Part shown: positions 45,401-57,704 of the stretch, one piece after another | Layout of the letters: each line of letters begins with the position of its first letter | Numbering within the stretch: the first letter of the stretch is position 1 | Source: Oxytricha trifallax | Lineage: Eukaryota; Ciliophora; Spirotrichea; Sporadotrichida; Oxytrichidae | Length of the DNA stretch: 64,000 bases | Assembly (NCBI GenBank): GCA_000711775.1 | Contig: ARYC01017408.1 | Coordinates: forward strand, 62,001-126,000 | Reading direction: 5' to 3' | Notes under the pieces: model-generated | The model's input: only the letters and a program-made list of their open reading frames with translations | Database searches by the model: none | Told to the model about the DNA's origin: nothing | Made by a program: the position numbers and the translations under genes

Positions 45401-47369
45401 TTATGGCTCTCAACAATGAGCAGCGAGTGTTTTTCTTCTCAATTATGGCTGACTATATCGAGCAGTAGATGGGCAAGGGCGCTGTTACCATTGGAATCTA
45501 TGAGAAAGAACGTACTCTCAAACATGATGAAACTATGAAGTTTAAGATTGTCAATAAGTACAATGAACTGATCATTAGTTATATTTAGCAAATTCAAATT
45601 TCCCTTATAATTTTTAGTAATATAAATTATTCATAAATCTGATGGATGAATTTGGAGGAATTGATACACAATACGAATTGGCTTTAGTTTGCGACTTGAT
45701 CTTAGATGTTTTCAGATACAAACAAAAACCAGTAATAGACGCTGTGAATGCAATAGCTGACTATAAATAAAGCATCAAGAAAGGGTTGCCATATCAAGTC
45801 AAGAATTTATGTTAGAGAATTAAAAATCAGAATTAACAGCAAATGATTGATGTGCTGTTTGATTTGATTGTTAAACTTAGAGATAAGAAAGCTATCAAGA
45901 GCTTGAATTATATACCTATTTTTTTTATGGGAAATGGATTATATAAATATGAATTAATGATTTAATGTTTTAAGGATTGTTTCTGAATACATGCATTGGA
46001 TTTGTAGCTGAGAGTTTGTTAACAAATGAGCAATAAAATTGCCTATCAGACATGGAAAGCCTTTGTAAATATCTCATTGATTAAATGACTAAAAAATCCA
46101 CAACCGCCTCTCAATAAAAGTAAAGTGATTAAGTTGTGGCTTTTAATAGTACCTCTGAATAAGAAGCTAAGAAGTATAAAAATTTATGTCACTTCATTTA
46201 GATTCCTAAAACCCCACTTCTTTAATTTTTCTCTTCAATAGTTTAAGATTAGTACTATTATTATTATAGTCTAAAGCTGATTAGTAATAACCTTAAAAGC
46301 AACCACTCCCCACTTAACAACAAAGAGCCCAAGAAATCGCAATAGACTTGGATGATGAAATGCGTATTAATATTGCCAGAGAATTGAAGGAGAAAATCGA
46401 GAAGAAAATCACTAGCAATTAAATAAACATTCAACAATAACCTCTATTTGTAACTTATGCACTCACAGATGAGAATAGTATTGATGAATTAGTCATGCTT
46501 ACTGATTAAATTCAAACTGAGATGTCCATTCCTAATTCAAAAAATAATAAATTTTCATGATATATACTGTAATTGCACTTATATTCCTAAGGACTTAGAC
46601 CCATAAATGATGGCATCATTAATGCTGTTTATGCTGGTCTCAAGAGAAAAGCCAAATATCGATCAGAGAGATTTAGTGTTCCTAGAGGAGAGTACTGACC
46701 TCAATGACTTCAAGGGTTTCATAAGAGACACCAGCGTCAAGTAGCTATTTGTAAGTTATTAATTTATCATCTATAACTATTTTATCAGGATATCATTATG
46801 AAACACTTCATTGTGTGTATAAAGAAGAAAATTGCAAAGCAGAAGGACATTGAATTGCTCTTCACACAGGCAGTGGTTAACTTCCAATTCATTAATTAAA
46901 ATATTTATTTATTATATAATTTAATGAAATGTATCATTGAATGTTCTGATGTGGAATTCATCTTGGTAAGGATATTTAAGCAATTGTAACACCAACTAAT
47001 AGATTAAGAAGTACATTTCAGATTCAATAAACAGAGCACTTGGCTTTGATAATTACTCAGGAGGTGGCATAGGTGGGAACAGTGGCTCAGGCACACAAAA
47101 CACTCTTAACTCAGCAAATCCCGATTTCTTCAATCAGCAATCAATCATATTTTATTTTCCTCCCCTTAGATCCATTTTCTTAATTTTATAGAATTCTTAT
47201 GAGTATTTATAGTATAATTGAATAGCAGTTCTATATGAAAAAGTCTAAGCAAGGCTCAAACCAAAACAGTGAGAAAATGTTAATAAATGCATTCTCTCCA
47301 CAGGCACAGCAACAGTAAAAGACTAATCTTAAGGAATTTGATGACCCAGAATACTATGATGAATTTTGA
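42499..47369 (+). CDS. Large acidic, Q-rich coiled-coil protein
   Basis: ATG 42499 opens MDFYGKIKELEYIHSK and the protein ends NLKEFDDPEYYDEF at TGA 47367-47369. A GT-AG intron (about 42548-42621) leads to EAERLNLERKIDQRKEYQK. Long coiled coils follow: KHDEIRRMELAKDKLVKELQ, ERHKQLQEEQYLNEKLRIMR and LNLVERRRRELQLQQEIGSK. Then comes a Q/N-rich linker with aspartate/glutamate tracts (EEDVEEEEEEEEYEYNEEED), and from about 45350 a folded helical region: FMALNNEQRVFFFSIMADYI, KYNELMDEFGGIDTQYELAL, CDLILDVFRYKQKPVIDAVN, GFVAESLLTNEQ and DLDPQMMASLMLFMLVSREK. At least three IESs with 5-8 bp pointers are resolved. The architecture suggests a cytoskeletal or centriolar scaffold, but that is only an inference from composition; no family is recognised. 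Confidence 0.7.
43512..43577 (+). other. IES, pointer GAGAGACA
   Basis: Copies at 43504-43511 and 43570-43577. Excision of 66 bp joins VKELQER to HKQLQEEQYLNEKL in frame, keeping the heptad pattern of the coiled coil. Confidence 0.8.
45573..45643 (+). other. IES, pointer CTGAT
   Basis: Copies at 45568-45572 and 45639-45643. Excision of 71 bp joins IVNKYNEL to MDEFGGIDTQYELA in frame. No GT-AG borders. Confidence 0.85.
46536..46590 (+). other. IES, pointer ATTCCTAA
   Basis: Copies at 46528-46535 and 46583-46590. Excision of 55 bp joins LTDQIQTEMSIP to KDLDPQMMASLMLF in frame and removes an in-frame TGA. Confidence 0.85.
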
Positions 47370-47943
47370 TTGGGAATAATGCACAACTTAAATTTAAAGT
47401 TAGAAAATTAAATATACGGAATTTTTAGGTTAAACTTAATTTTAAAACACTAAATTTAAATTATAAACCGAGCTTCATTATCGATTAATTTATATATAAA
47501 ATTTAAATAAAACCCATTGATTCAAATAAAACTGAATTTAAAGGAAATAAAGGTTTAGCCAAAAAAATAAAAAGTTTGCTTTATTTATTAGAGAGAGTCA
47601 TTATTAAATTTTTGACTTAAAGTTAATGAAGATGTCTAACAATTAATTTAGTTGATATACTATTTATTTCGTTTAATGTTTTATAATTTTTCCAATGTTT
47701 TTCAATATTTTTGGAATGCCTTTTTTAATTATTTATATTTATTGATTAACCCTTATCGCTTTGTTATCAATGATTTTGTGTTTAGTTTTATTCAAAGGGG
47801 TTTAGTGTAATAAATTTATAAAACAAATAATCATCCAAAACTATAATAAAATTATTTGTAAGATCCTTATTAAATTTATTAGCTATAAGTTAATTGATAA
47901 TTTACCATTTACTATTACTACTCTTTACTATGTTTATACTATG
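47370..47943. other. AT-rich spacer between convergent genes
   Basis: No gene seen. It separates the 3' ends of the large coiled-coil gene and the minus-strand membrane protein. Confidence 0.5.
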
Positions 47944-50747
47944 CTCAAAGTTGTGCCACTTCAATAATTGAAATGGCTGCCTATCTGAAAGATGGATTCT
48001 TGTTTCTCATTAATTTACTGTTTAAGTTCACAACTCGCTTGTCATTCATTATTAATTTAAATAATTTACATAATTTATTGAATTTATATATATTTACTTA
48101 TCATGATTTATTGATTGGGAGACCAACTCTCAGAGATGCGACTGCTGGCCACAGATTTCTCTCTGGTGCTGCCGCTTCCCCTGCCGTAGCTATTTTGAGT
48201 CAAATCACTGGCTTTCCTGTTTTAAGTATTGGATCTTATCAAATTCATTCTTTGCTTGTTGTTACTGCTCTCGTGGTAGTAAATTGAATCGAAATCATTG
48301 AAATCTTGGTTGTTGTTTACTCCAAATGGATGTGGATGGATTTAGTGCTTCTATAAATATGTTACATTTGTAGAAATTTAGTAAATTTAATGATAATCTG
48401 AAGGCATGTTTCTTTTGTGATTGAACGAACCATATTTAGGGACTTAGAGCGTCTGATTATTGTAGTAAACTTCCTCCATTATTGAATCCAATTAGCTGTT
48501 GTTATTATTCATAAACATCCGAAGTCTATTCAGCAAAAAGTTAATTAATGTTTAAAATGTATAATATTTAATGAAATTTTTAATAATGATTGGTCGGGTC
48601 AACGACTCTACCCAAAGGCATAGACCTAGTTCTATCTCTAATTTACTCAAAGAAATCAGATTCTTATTAATTTTAAACTTAGATATTTGAAGTCGATTCA
48701 TTGCTTACTTAAGGAACTTAAAATGGCAATGAGTTCTCCATTCTTTATGTTAAATACATTCATATTGAATAACAAAAATACTTCTTAAAATTCGCTTTGA
48801 ATTAAAAAAAATTAAAACTATCATTTATACAAAATTCTACCTGTTTAGAAGCTGCTCTTACGATTTTATCTATTATAAACTATTTGATTTTATACGATGT
48901 TCTAGCTGAAATATTCAGTATCTTGTTCTATTTCATAGTTCAAATTATCATTTTTAAAACTATGAGTGTTGGTCCTCAGTAACTTATTTTTTCTTTTCAA
49001 CTTTTCAGCTTTAATACTTTCTTTAAGTGAATTAGTTAGGTTGAATTAAGCATTTATAAAGAAAATATATTTATTAAGGAATTAAGATATGGGATTTTAT
49101 AGCAATTTTTATAAGTATTAAATAATTAATTAGTGATGAAATATTAAATATTAATTAAGGCAACTTAAAAAAGCTGTTGGTCTAAAAGTTTTCCATAAAA
49201 AACTAAACCTAACAGAATGTTTATAAATAATTTTAAGCTCTTAATTATTCAAGATGATAAACAATACAATCATTAATATAAATTCTCTAAAAATTAATCA
49301 TACATTTTTAAGAGAAAAGTTTATGGTTAATTAATATAATTAAAAAATTTGCTTTTTTTATTAAATAGTTCGAGCCATAGCTTTATATTTTAATTTTGGC
49401 ATAATTCTATTTTACTTAAAATTTGAAAACATTTATCACTTTAAATTAAGCAGTAAACATATTAAAATCTTTAATACTTTCTTATCTATTGAGTTTTCCT
49501 CTGTTTATTTTTAATTTTATTAAATTATTTTAAGCTGCGTGATTAATATTTTCATTAATTAAAACTTAATTTATAACTTATCGATGGCATTAAGCCAGCA
49601 TTCCTACGATGATTGTTTCCTTATCTTTAATCAATATCGTTACCTCTAATATTTAGATTTTAATTGAGGTTGATTTGATCTTCATCATCTTGCAACGAAT
49701 TTATGATCTATTGATTTCCGATCAGTTTGCCTGTATTATTTAGAAACTGAGATGACGTCAGGCACTGCCCCTGGCTCAGCTCTATTATTGAAATAGACGA
49801 GCTGTAGCTTCTATTTATCAAAATTAAAATAAGGATTTTGATTTATACTCAAATAAAGTAAGAGATCATGATTTTTTTTAAATATCAAGTCTCTGCTATT
49901 GTTCGCGTTTTATTCATTTTTGAGTTAAGTTTTATTACATTTTTGTTGACTTTCCTCTTCATATTGATTATTCTGATTCTTCATTAATTTTAATTCTTTT
50001 GTGATTTCCTCTTACCTTTTTAAATACCTCTATAGCAATTTTATGTTAATATTAACCTATAAGATTTATGAAAATTCAATTGAAATTCATTGATTATTAA
50101 ACTTTTTTGTTAATAAAATAAATTATCCCTCTATATCTCTCTGTCTTTGCAAACTGATAAGTATATAACAAATATGAATCCTGGTACTTCCTGAGCAATC
50201 AAAACGATTGCAGGTATCCAAAAGGGCAGTTCTTGTAACTTATTGTCCAAGTAGCCGTACATCATGAATGGGACTATAGCCAGAGTTGTGTACAAGAACC
50301 TTGCTATGAAGATCAGCACTTGATAATTGTGCTTTACCTCAACTCTCATTAAAAAATATTCAGATTTAATGACGCCCCCCAATAGTTAATTATGATATAT
50401 AGTTTCTACAACTTTTTATCAAAAGCAATTAATATCAAAGCAATTACTAATTTATAGTAAACAACTCTGCTTGAATATTTATTTTATCTGAAGCATTCCC
50501 CAAATACCATAATAATCATTCTTATACTGAGCAATACAATTAATATTATGCTCATTCTGAAGTAACTCATGTATAAGTCTTTCTTCTTTGCGTTTTGCTC
50601 AATCAAATCAGTAACATTTTACTTTATATGCACTGTTTCCACAGTTGTGATAATGATTCCAATGAGGTCAAGTAGAATCATAAAGATTATTGGATTCTTA
50701 AAGAGGGGAGATTTCTTCAAAATTAAAGAGATATTTTTTCTTTCCAT
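47944..50747 (-). CDS. Multi-helix membrane protein with hydrophilic tail, unidentified
   Basis: Minus strand, from ATG 50745-50747 to TGA 47944-47946. The first segment MERKNISLILKKSPLFKNPI leads into helix 1 (FMILLDLIGIIITTVETV) and, after a charged turn, helix 2 (MSIILIVLLSIRMIIMVF). The next segment gives helix 3 (YQVLIFIARFLYTTLAIVPF) and helix 4 (FWIPAIVLIAQEVPGFIFVI). Then come ILILINRSYSSSISIIELSQ and a hydrophilic region (GNQQIINSLQDDEDQINLNQ), then ECIQHKEWRTHCHFKFLKQA, FFEQIRDRTRSMPLGRVVDP, NRLRMFMNNNNSQLDSIMEE and a serine/arginine-rich tail (SGSTREKSVASSRISESWSP) to the end NPSFRQAAISIIEVAQL. There are at least four predicted helices, with the tail probably cytosolic. It might be a receptor or channel, but no signature motif is visible, so none is claimed. 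The gaps between segments are IESs or introns. Confidence 0.6.
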
Positions 50748-52112
50748 CTTTATTTATATAATCAAATAAAGTTTAAAATTTAATTTCAAATATATCATTT
50801 TCGAAATATTTATTTATAATAAAATAAACAAGTTATTTATATCAGTGCATTTTGCTAGATTTCTTCTTTCATATCCATATTTAAAGTTGTATTGCCAATT
50901 TATTAAATAAATTAGGAATAAGTTCTTTATTATTAAGTATATTTTATATATAAATATTTAATTCAGAATATTATGCTTATCTCTTTAATTAGGTGTGTAA
51001 CTTTCTTGTTAGACGGGTCAGAGTGTGATATTTTAATTCCCTTGTAGTTAATAATTATTAGTATTGATATATAAAAAATTCCTTTTAATTTACAAAATAT
51101 TCCATTTTGAACTTACCCCAAAACCCCATAAATAGCATTAACTTTATTTATTTAATCTTAAATTCATAGCAAGAACTTTTCCTATAAACTTTTGACTATT
51201 TTTTAGTTTAAAAATTAACCTGGCTTAAACTAATTTTAATGATTAATTGATTTAAGAAAATAGTATTTTTTTTTGAACTATACGTATTCATAGATATTCA
51301 ATACGGTTTGAATTAAAAATCTATATTTTAATTGAAGAAGTCTATATTTTTAATAATTTTATACAGTATTTTATCTTGTTAAGTTTTGTTACTAGGCTTG
51401 ATATGCTTATCGAAGATTATTGTTATATTACATTTTAATTTTATACAAATTATTCAATCGATAAAGATTCTAATGGTTATACAAATATAAATAATTTAAA
51501 TGTACTTCAAAATTAAATCAAACTATATCAATTTGCAAACTAATTTAAGTGGGTATAATAAATTATATGGAATGTAGATGATTATAATATTAATTACGGG
51601 AAAAATTATGTATTAGTGATGAAATTTACACATAGATATCTATTTTATTTTTAATATTAATCTTATTAAATAACGATTTTCACCCTGAATTAACAAATAA
51701 ACTTAAATTTTAAAACTACTACAAAAACATATTAATTTAGACTTATCCATTAACAAGAATTATTATCCATAAATATAATACTTCAATCTATATAATGTAT
51801 AAATTAATTAAATTATTATGTTTTCCTTATATCATTTATGCTATCTGATATAGATGAATAATCCGTGTATTAAAAATATAATAATTTATTATTAAAAGGA
51901 TGATAAATAAGAGTTAAATGTAGCAATTGTATAATTATTTAATTTACTTTATTAAACATAATTGTTCAATCAACTTAATAATAGATTTTTATTTTTAAAA
52001 TACAAATATATAAATTTAATACATATTAATTTAGGTGAAATAAATTCTTTAAAATACTTAATTTATATATTACTTGAGTGAAATCTAACATTTCTTTTGC
52101 AAAAATAGTACA
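50748..52112. other. 1.4-kb AT-rich region between divergent genes
   Basis: No convincing coding segment on either strand. It contains a telomere-like CCCCAAAACCCC at 51116-51127. Promoters of both flanking genes should lie here, but no motif is recognisable. Confidence 0.5.
51116..51127 (+). repeat. Telomere-like C4A4C4 motif
   Basis: CCCCAAAACCCC preceded by TA, as at 36841-36854. By base composition such a 12-mer is not expected once, let alone twice, in 64 kb of this DNA. Confidence 0.8.
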
Positions 52113-55100
52113 ATGGAACATTATATCCCAGAATACACCTAAATGATTTCTAAGAAGTAGCCCAAAGATTTGAAATAACATAATGGAAAAATTGACAACT
52201 ACGATTCATAAACCCAATATAATGCTTTTAATCTGCCTTCATAAGTTCTCATGGAAAATGTAAGTAGTATACGAATATCAAAGTCATAAATTTATAAAGG
52301 TTAATTTAAGTTTAACTATAAATTTAAATGTATATTAGTTAAATATAGAAAATTTTACATAACTTTTGAAAATCGGAATTTATTCATACTCTATAAAAAA
52401 TTTCAAATTTGAATATCTCTCAGAAAATATAGTTGTTGGTGCTCTCTGTTTTTTATCTTTTCTTACTTTTCTGTTCACCTTTATCTATTATTACAACATG
52501 AGCTTAAATTTATTAGAAATTGCTTTTCCTCTATATTTTTTTTAAATTTCAATTGAAATGTGATTGATCAATAAATCAAGAATTTTAACTGAGCTATTTA
52601 AGAATTTGAAATTAATAAATTCATAACTTTTTAAAGGATTCTTATAAAAACAAAAAGTCTGCTAGAAAATCTACCAAAAATATGTAACAGTTAGCATTAG
52701 CTGATAAGATGGCTTCTCAAAGTGCCGAGGACTTTCTCATTCAGAATACCAACTCACAATCTGCGGTATGTATGGGTTCGACAGTGGACAGTAGCAGCGG
52801 TATGTAATCTTCGATTGGCTATAACAGTAAGAATAGTTTATCTATAAATATTTAAGCATTAAAGAGTATGTCTACTATGCTAGAAACTCAGCTAAAATTA
52901 ATAAATATTACAAAAAGATTTAATAAGATTGTACAATTCATAATTTTAAAAGAATTAAATAAGAGAGAGATTGCTATTAAGGGACCAGTTAAGATAAGAA
53001 TTTTCTGAAGAACAGTAATCAACATAATTTCGATGTCGTCAAAAATTAAGAATAGAAGCACTAAGTTAACTAAAACAAATATGCAAATCAGATGTAGTAA
53101 AAACAACTAAATTAACAGTAAAATGGGTAGATTTAGGTTAGCTCCAGCAGTTTTAATAGTCTATTGGAAATGAAGCAAAATGATATACAGAGTATGACAT
53201 TAACTTAGTTATTAAAATGAAAAATTTATTATACTTTACTTAAACTTTGAGCATTTTTTATAGTAGTTTGAAACTTAGTTGCTACATACCCAGAAAGAAG
53301 AAATAAACTCAGTCAAGCAATTTAACTCATTTTAGTAAAATAAAATAAAATCAGAAAATTAATAATAAAATCAATAAAGAATAAATCAGCAGCAGTAGCA
53401 GTCTCCCATAAAAAACCCCTCAAACCCCTTCTTCTAATAGAAAAAGACCTATCCTAATGAGTAGCAGAGTTCTAAGCATACTATGAACCAAGCCTAGATT
53501 TAGCTATAATAGGAATAATAATTTTAGACAAATTCTACATCTAATTCTGCTTTTAATTAGAGATAGAAAAGCATGCCTAATGCCTTCCAAAATGGTCTAT
53601 ATAATTATTGTACTTAATTTTTTATATTAATACATTTAATTTAGTCTCTAGAGTATTCAAGATTTGAAGAATTAATCAAGAAATCAGCAAAATTTTATGA
53701 ATCAATAATCCCACCAAAAAGGCTCCCAAGAAACTTTGATCAATAAATTAAGTTCTATGAATTTAAATTCTTAAAACTCAATGGGCTCACCAAAGAATGG
53801 AAATTAGGATAGCAAATTAAATAACTTTTTCTATCAGTAGCAGCAGTAATAGAGAGGTTTTTCCAATCAGCAGTTTGATCAATTTGAAAGCAACAATGGA
53901 AATTAATTGGCTAAAACTAGAAATAGTATGGTATTTCAGGGTTCTGGATCTGGGCATGACTAAGTCTCGCAAAGCAGTTTCAATGTTTAATATTAAAGAA
54001 TTTTAATAGAAAAATTTCAATTGTGTTTTTATTTAATCATGAGCTTAACTCTCTTTCTAGGCAATTACTGAGAGAGAACATCTTGAAGAGCATTTACTGA
54101 TTAATGAAGAATCTTTAGATGAGTTAGACGAGGACATGGATCGTGCTCCCGGAGATATTTTCAATGAATTTTCACAGCCAAAAATGACAAAAATCTCTTC
54201 CCAACCTCACTTTACTCAAACTCCATTACCAATATCAAGTAAAATAAAGAAATATGAGGAATCTAAAATTCAAAAAAACTCCTCCCCTTAAGCTGGAGAT
54301 TTATCACAAGGTAAGCAAAAATAGAATTTTTATGACGAATTGTTACTAAAAATAATCGATATAGTCGATGAGGAATAGGAGCCTAACGAAGATAGGATCA
54401 ACTTACTTGCCGACAGTTTTGAAGAAAGCAAGTAATTGCTAATAGAAAATTAAGAAAAATATGGAGGTAAAAGCACCCAAAATAATTTTGAGAAAAATCG
54501 TTCTTAAAACTTTACAATACCGCCAAATAATCTTATAATTAATAAGTTAGTTAGCATTAGAAATTTTATTAAATCTATTTATAAAGAAAGACTTAATTAG
54601 TATAATTGAGATAAAAAAGAAAAGTTTATTAGTAAAAACAGAAATAACTATGTTTGAAATATAATAAATTAAAAAAAAGAAACTTATAATGAATTCTAAA
54701 TAAATAAAAATATAAAAATGAGCGAAAAAATCATCCATTGTTTACTCTTTTAAACTATAATGAGTTCCAACAACTGAAAATTTCTTTAAATAAATCGAAT
54801 TTTTCTTTATTAATGAACAATAAATTTAGGAGAGTTTTTAAATTAGGGCCCTTTATAATAATAATTATTTTTAACATTAACTTATAACTGGCTCTAAAGG
54901 TATGATTTAAACTGCAACATTTTTGTAAAAATTTATATGATTTAGTCCTTAATTGCAAAAAACTTTCCTAAAACTTATAAGTTAAAAATTAGACATTAAT
55001 TCTTTGAGTTTGTATTTAAATATTTTTTTTTCTTCATTTATTTTTGATGTTGATATATTCTTTTATACAGTTAATTTATTGAATATGTTTAATATTATTT

Positions 55101-55811
55101 TAACGCTAATCTTCAAAATTAAATCAATCATTTTTCTAATGATAGAAATTCAAACAATATTCAAGACCATTTTCAAGAGAGAGATTTTGTAATTTATTTA
55201 CTAAATTTTGAATTTAAAAAAATTAAATTCTAAAATTAATTCACAGTTTCAATGCTTAAAGGTAATCCGGAAGTAACTCCTCTCACAACTCCAAGATTGC
55301 CAACGAGCTTCATGAATCAATTGAAGACCCGGATATTGAAGATGAGAGTTCTTCCTCCAACTAATTCAACCAGAGAAAAAGCTTTTGCTTGATCAAGTAA
55401 GAGGAGAAGCAAAAGCAATCTCAAAGTTAGAGTAAATATCAAGAATAAGATAAATAAGTATAGAATGTTTAGTCAAACAAGTAATAGTTCAGCACTAATA
55501 ATGCCAAGTAAGAAGGGTTTCAACAATTACAGCAGTTTAGTAAAAACTAGATTGGATCAAATTCTAACTAATCTGCATTCTCCAGAGTCCCAACAAGCAA
55601 CTTTAGAGATAATTAGTACAACAACTACCAAGCAGAAAGCAGCTTTTCTAGGAATTTCAAATAAGACTAGGAAATGATGAGCGTTAAAAGTTCCGTTTAA
55701 GCGCCATAAGAAACTTAGTCTTAATCTAAAAATAAGCTACCTAAGACTCCAACCAAAATGAGTTAGGCTAGTAAAAACAAAAATAATTTTAAAATCTATA
55801 GTATGAAATGA
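52113..55811 (+). CDS. Q/N/S-rich protein, unidentified
   Basis: ATG 52113 opens MEHYIPEYTQMISKKQPKDL. After an intron or IES beginning GTAAGT at 52260 the frame continues DSYKNKKSARKSTKNMQQLA (from 52637). Then follow MASQSAEDFLIQNTNSQSAV, NSNQHNFDVVKNQEQK, long Q-rich stretches, SIQDLKNQSRNQQNFMNQQS, an acidic segment EREHLEEHLLINEESLDELD and EDMDRAPGDIFNEFSQPKM, IIDIVDEEQEPNEDRINLLA, and a last segment from about 55261 (SGSNSSHNSKIANELHESIE) to KMSQASKNKNNFKIYSMK at TGA 55809-55811. A gap of about 700 bp before the last segment is probably an IES. The protein is largely disordered, with a possible helix in the acidic part. No domain recognised; low complexity makes homology hard to judge. 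Confidence 0.65.
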
Positions 55812-55882
55812 ATGAGAAGTTTAAGAATTAGTTAAATATAGTATTTAAATGCAAAATTATTGATTTAAGCTAATATCAATGA

Positions 55883-56761
55883 TCAAGGCCATCTTCCCTT
55901 GACAACTTTTCCATAGACTTCAAAGCCGGACAAAGCCAAATTGTCTGAGCCTGAACTGTTCTTTCCAACTTAAATTATTCTAAAAAATCTGAAGCCTTCA
56001 AAGCCAATTTCTCTATAGATGTCAGTATCTACTCCCCAAGTTGTTGCCACTCCTTTTTGCTTCAAGTGCTTTTGTTCTTCCTCAAGTTAAGCATCCCCAT
56101 CGTTAAGTCCAAGATAGACTCTTCTATCAAGGATTATCCAGTTTGATTTATCATTAGAACCTTCTAAGTGCCAGTTCATAATGACATGAGTAGTTGAATT
56201 TCTGTTTCTGATAGTGTAGCATGTTGGCACTAGCTGTCTACCTTCTCCCAGATCTACTCCGAAATATGAAAATGGTTCATTTTGAGTTCTGCAGTTTGTA
56301 GCGATTCTACCCACGAAATTATCAACAGTGCCTGCACCAACTGAAGATGCAAAAGATTATACTTGACCTATCAAATGAGGATTTTACCACATCTTTTTCT
56401 TTCCATATGAACCTAGGAAGTAAAGAGCTCCATTTTCATCAAAGTCATGCTCATAAATGAATTCAGTTGGTCTTTCTGCCAGACTATCTCCAACAATGAC
56501 AGATTAATTTAGATTTTTCTGAGGAGGCTTAGGACCAGTTTAGGGTAGAATTAGGCTTTGTGATAAGAAATCTTGAGGTTTCTTTTGGATTTGTTAAAAT
56601 TGATGTTAACTTGGTTGAATTTGCTAAAATTGATGCTAGCTTGGTTGGTTTTATTTCTTTTATAAATCTGAGAACATATTCTTCAATCCTCCTCCTAAGA
56701 CGTTTTTCTTAACATAAATTAACTCACAGAATTTTATTTGAGTAAATTTAATTAATTACAT
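55883..56761 (-). CDS. F5/8-type C (discoidin-like) domain protein
   Basis: Minus strand, open from a possible ATG at 56759-56761 to TGA 55883-55885 (292 residues); a shorter start is the ATG of MFSDLQKKQ. The N-terminal 80 residues are Q-rich and contain a tandem repeat (QPSQHQFQQI twice). The rest is a galactose-binding-like fold: FDENGALYFLGSYGKKKMWQ, NPHLIGQVQSFASSVGAG, CRTQNEPFSYFGVDLGEGRQ, LVPTCYTIRNRN, NWHLEGSNDKSNWIILDRRV and RFFRIIQVGKNSSGSDNLAL, ending SGFEVYGKVV. The pattern FS.DLG..R...P..Y..R, then NW.LEGS.D...W..L, then FR...I......N....L.G.E.YG is typical of the intracellular F5/8-like domains that accompany BTB and HECT proteins. No catalytic or BTB part is present here. The start of the neighbouring plus-strand gene lies only 23 bp away. 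Confidence 0.75.
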
Positions 56762-56784
56762 AGATATTAAAATTTCAGAAATTA

Positions 56785-57640
56785 ATGGCTACTTACACTT
56801 CATAACCCGCAAAGCTATTTGCTAGATAAGTATTAAGAACTAATGTTTATTCCAGACCAAACCCGTCTCTCTTTTTTGTTCCAGGATTAAACACCAAGCC
56901 ATACTTTGACGATCATTCTTAATTTGGCTTCGTAAAAGATTTCGAGTAAAATTATGAAACAATCAAGAAAGAATACCTTGCACTTAAAGAGTCTTATGGA
57001 GATTAAGATGATTACAAGAAGATTTAAAACGAGCATACCCTTAACAAGGGAGGGTGGTCTTGGATGAACTACGTGAGTAAGGGATAAAAAGTAAACTAAG
57101 AGTAATTCAAGAAGCATTGCCCTGTGACCACAGATTTATTGGAAAATTCTATAAGATAGAGTGGGCATAGATTAATGACTCATACACCATTTAGCTATTC
57201 ATTCTTTTCGACAATGAAGCCAGGAACTTAAATAAGTCCACACTATGGTGCTACAAATATTAAGTTAAGATGTCATTTCCCAATTATTATACCTGATGAG
57301 GCTTTTCTGAGTGTAGCAGGAGATCCTAGACCCTGGAAAGAAGGAAAGATGACAATCTTTGATGATAAATTTTCTATATTTATATAAATATAATTATCAT
57401 TAATAAGTTCCTATAATTCGTTTGATTATATTTTTATAAGAAATCAAAATGCATGATAGCTATGAACATGAAGCCGCAAATTTGAGTAAAACAAGCGAAA
57501 GGGTATTGCTTTTAATTGATATATGGCATCCAGAGTTGCACGATGAAGAAGTAGATTAAATTAAAAGTATGTTTTTATAGATAGAAGAAATGATTAAAAA
57601 GCGATAATAGCAGGCTTAATAGTCAGCGAAATAAGCTTGA
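56785..57640 (+). CDS. ASPH: Aspartyl/asparaginyl beta-hydroxylase domain protein
   Basis: ATG 56785 to TGA 57638-57640, two MDSs, 254 residues. The family are Fe(II)/2-oxoglutarate dioxygenases that hydroxylate Asp or Asn side chains. Motifs: FFSTMKPGTQISPHYGATNI, KLRCHFPIIIPDE, GDPRPWKEGKMTIFDDSYEH, EA, and ERVLLLIDIWHPEL. In human ASPH the matching text is HPGTHVWPHTGPTN, RLRMHLGL, WEEGKVLIFDDSFEHEVW and RLIFIVDVWHPEL. The H of SPHYG and the H of YEHEA correspond to the two iron-binding histidines and the R of ERVLL to the oxoglutarate-binding arginine. An IES with pointer ATGATA splits the gene exactly within IFDDSYEHEA. There is no signal peptide or membrane anchor, so a soluble cytosolic enzyme is likely, unlike the ER-anchored animal enzyme. 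The C-terminus is a short helix ending in a Q-rich tail. Confidence 0.9.
57368..57458 (+). other. IES, pointer ATGATA
   Basis: Copies at 57362-57367 and 57453-57458. Excision of 91 bp rebuilds IFDDSYEHEA, a catalytic motif of the hydroxylase family. Confidence 0.9.
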
Positions 57641-57704
57641 TGTTATTTTAAATATTATTTAATCATAAATCTTAATAAAATATTGAAAATATATCAATTT
57701 AATA

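Noticed and set aside
47973-48287. Plus-strand hydrophobic frame MAAYLKDGFL...
   Set aside because: The minus strand carries the coherent serine-rich tail of the membrane-protein gene and its C-terminal segment; the plus-strand frame is its complement.
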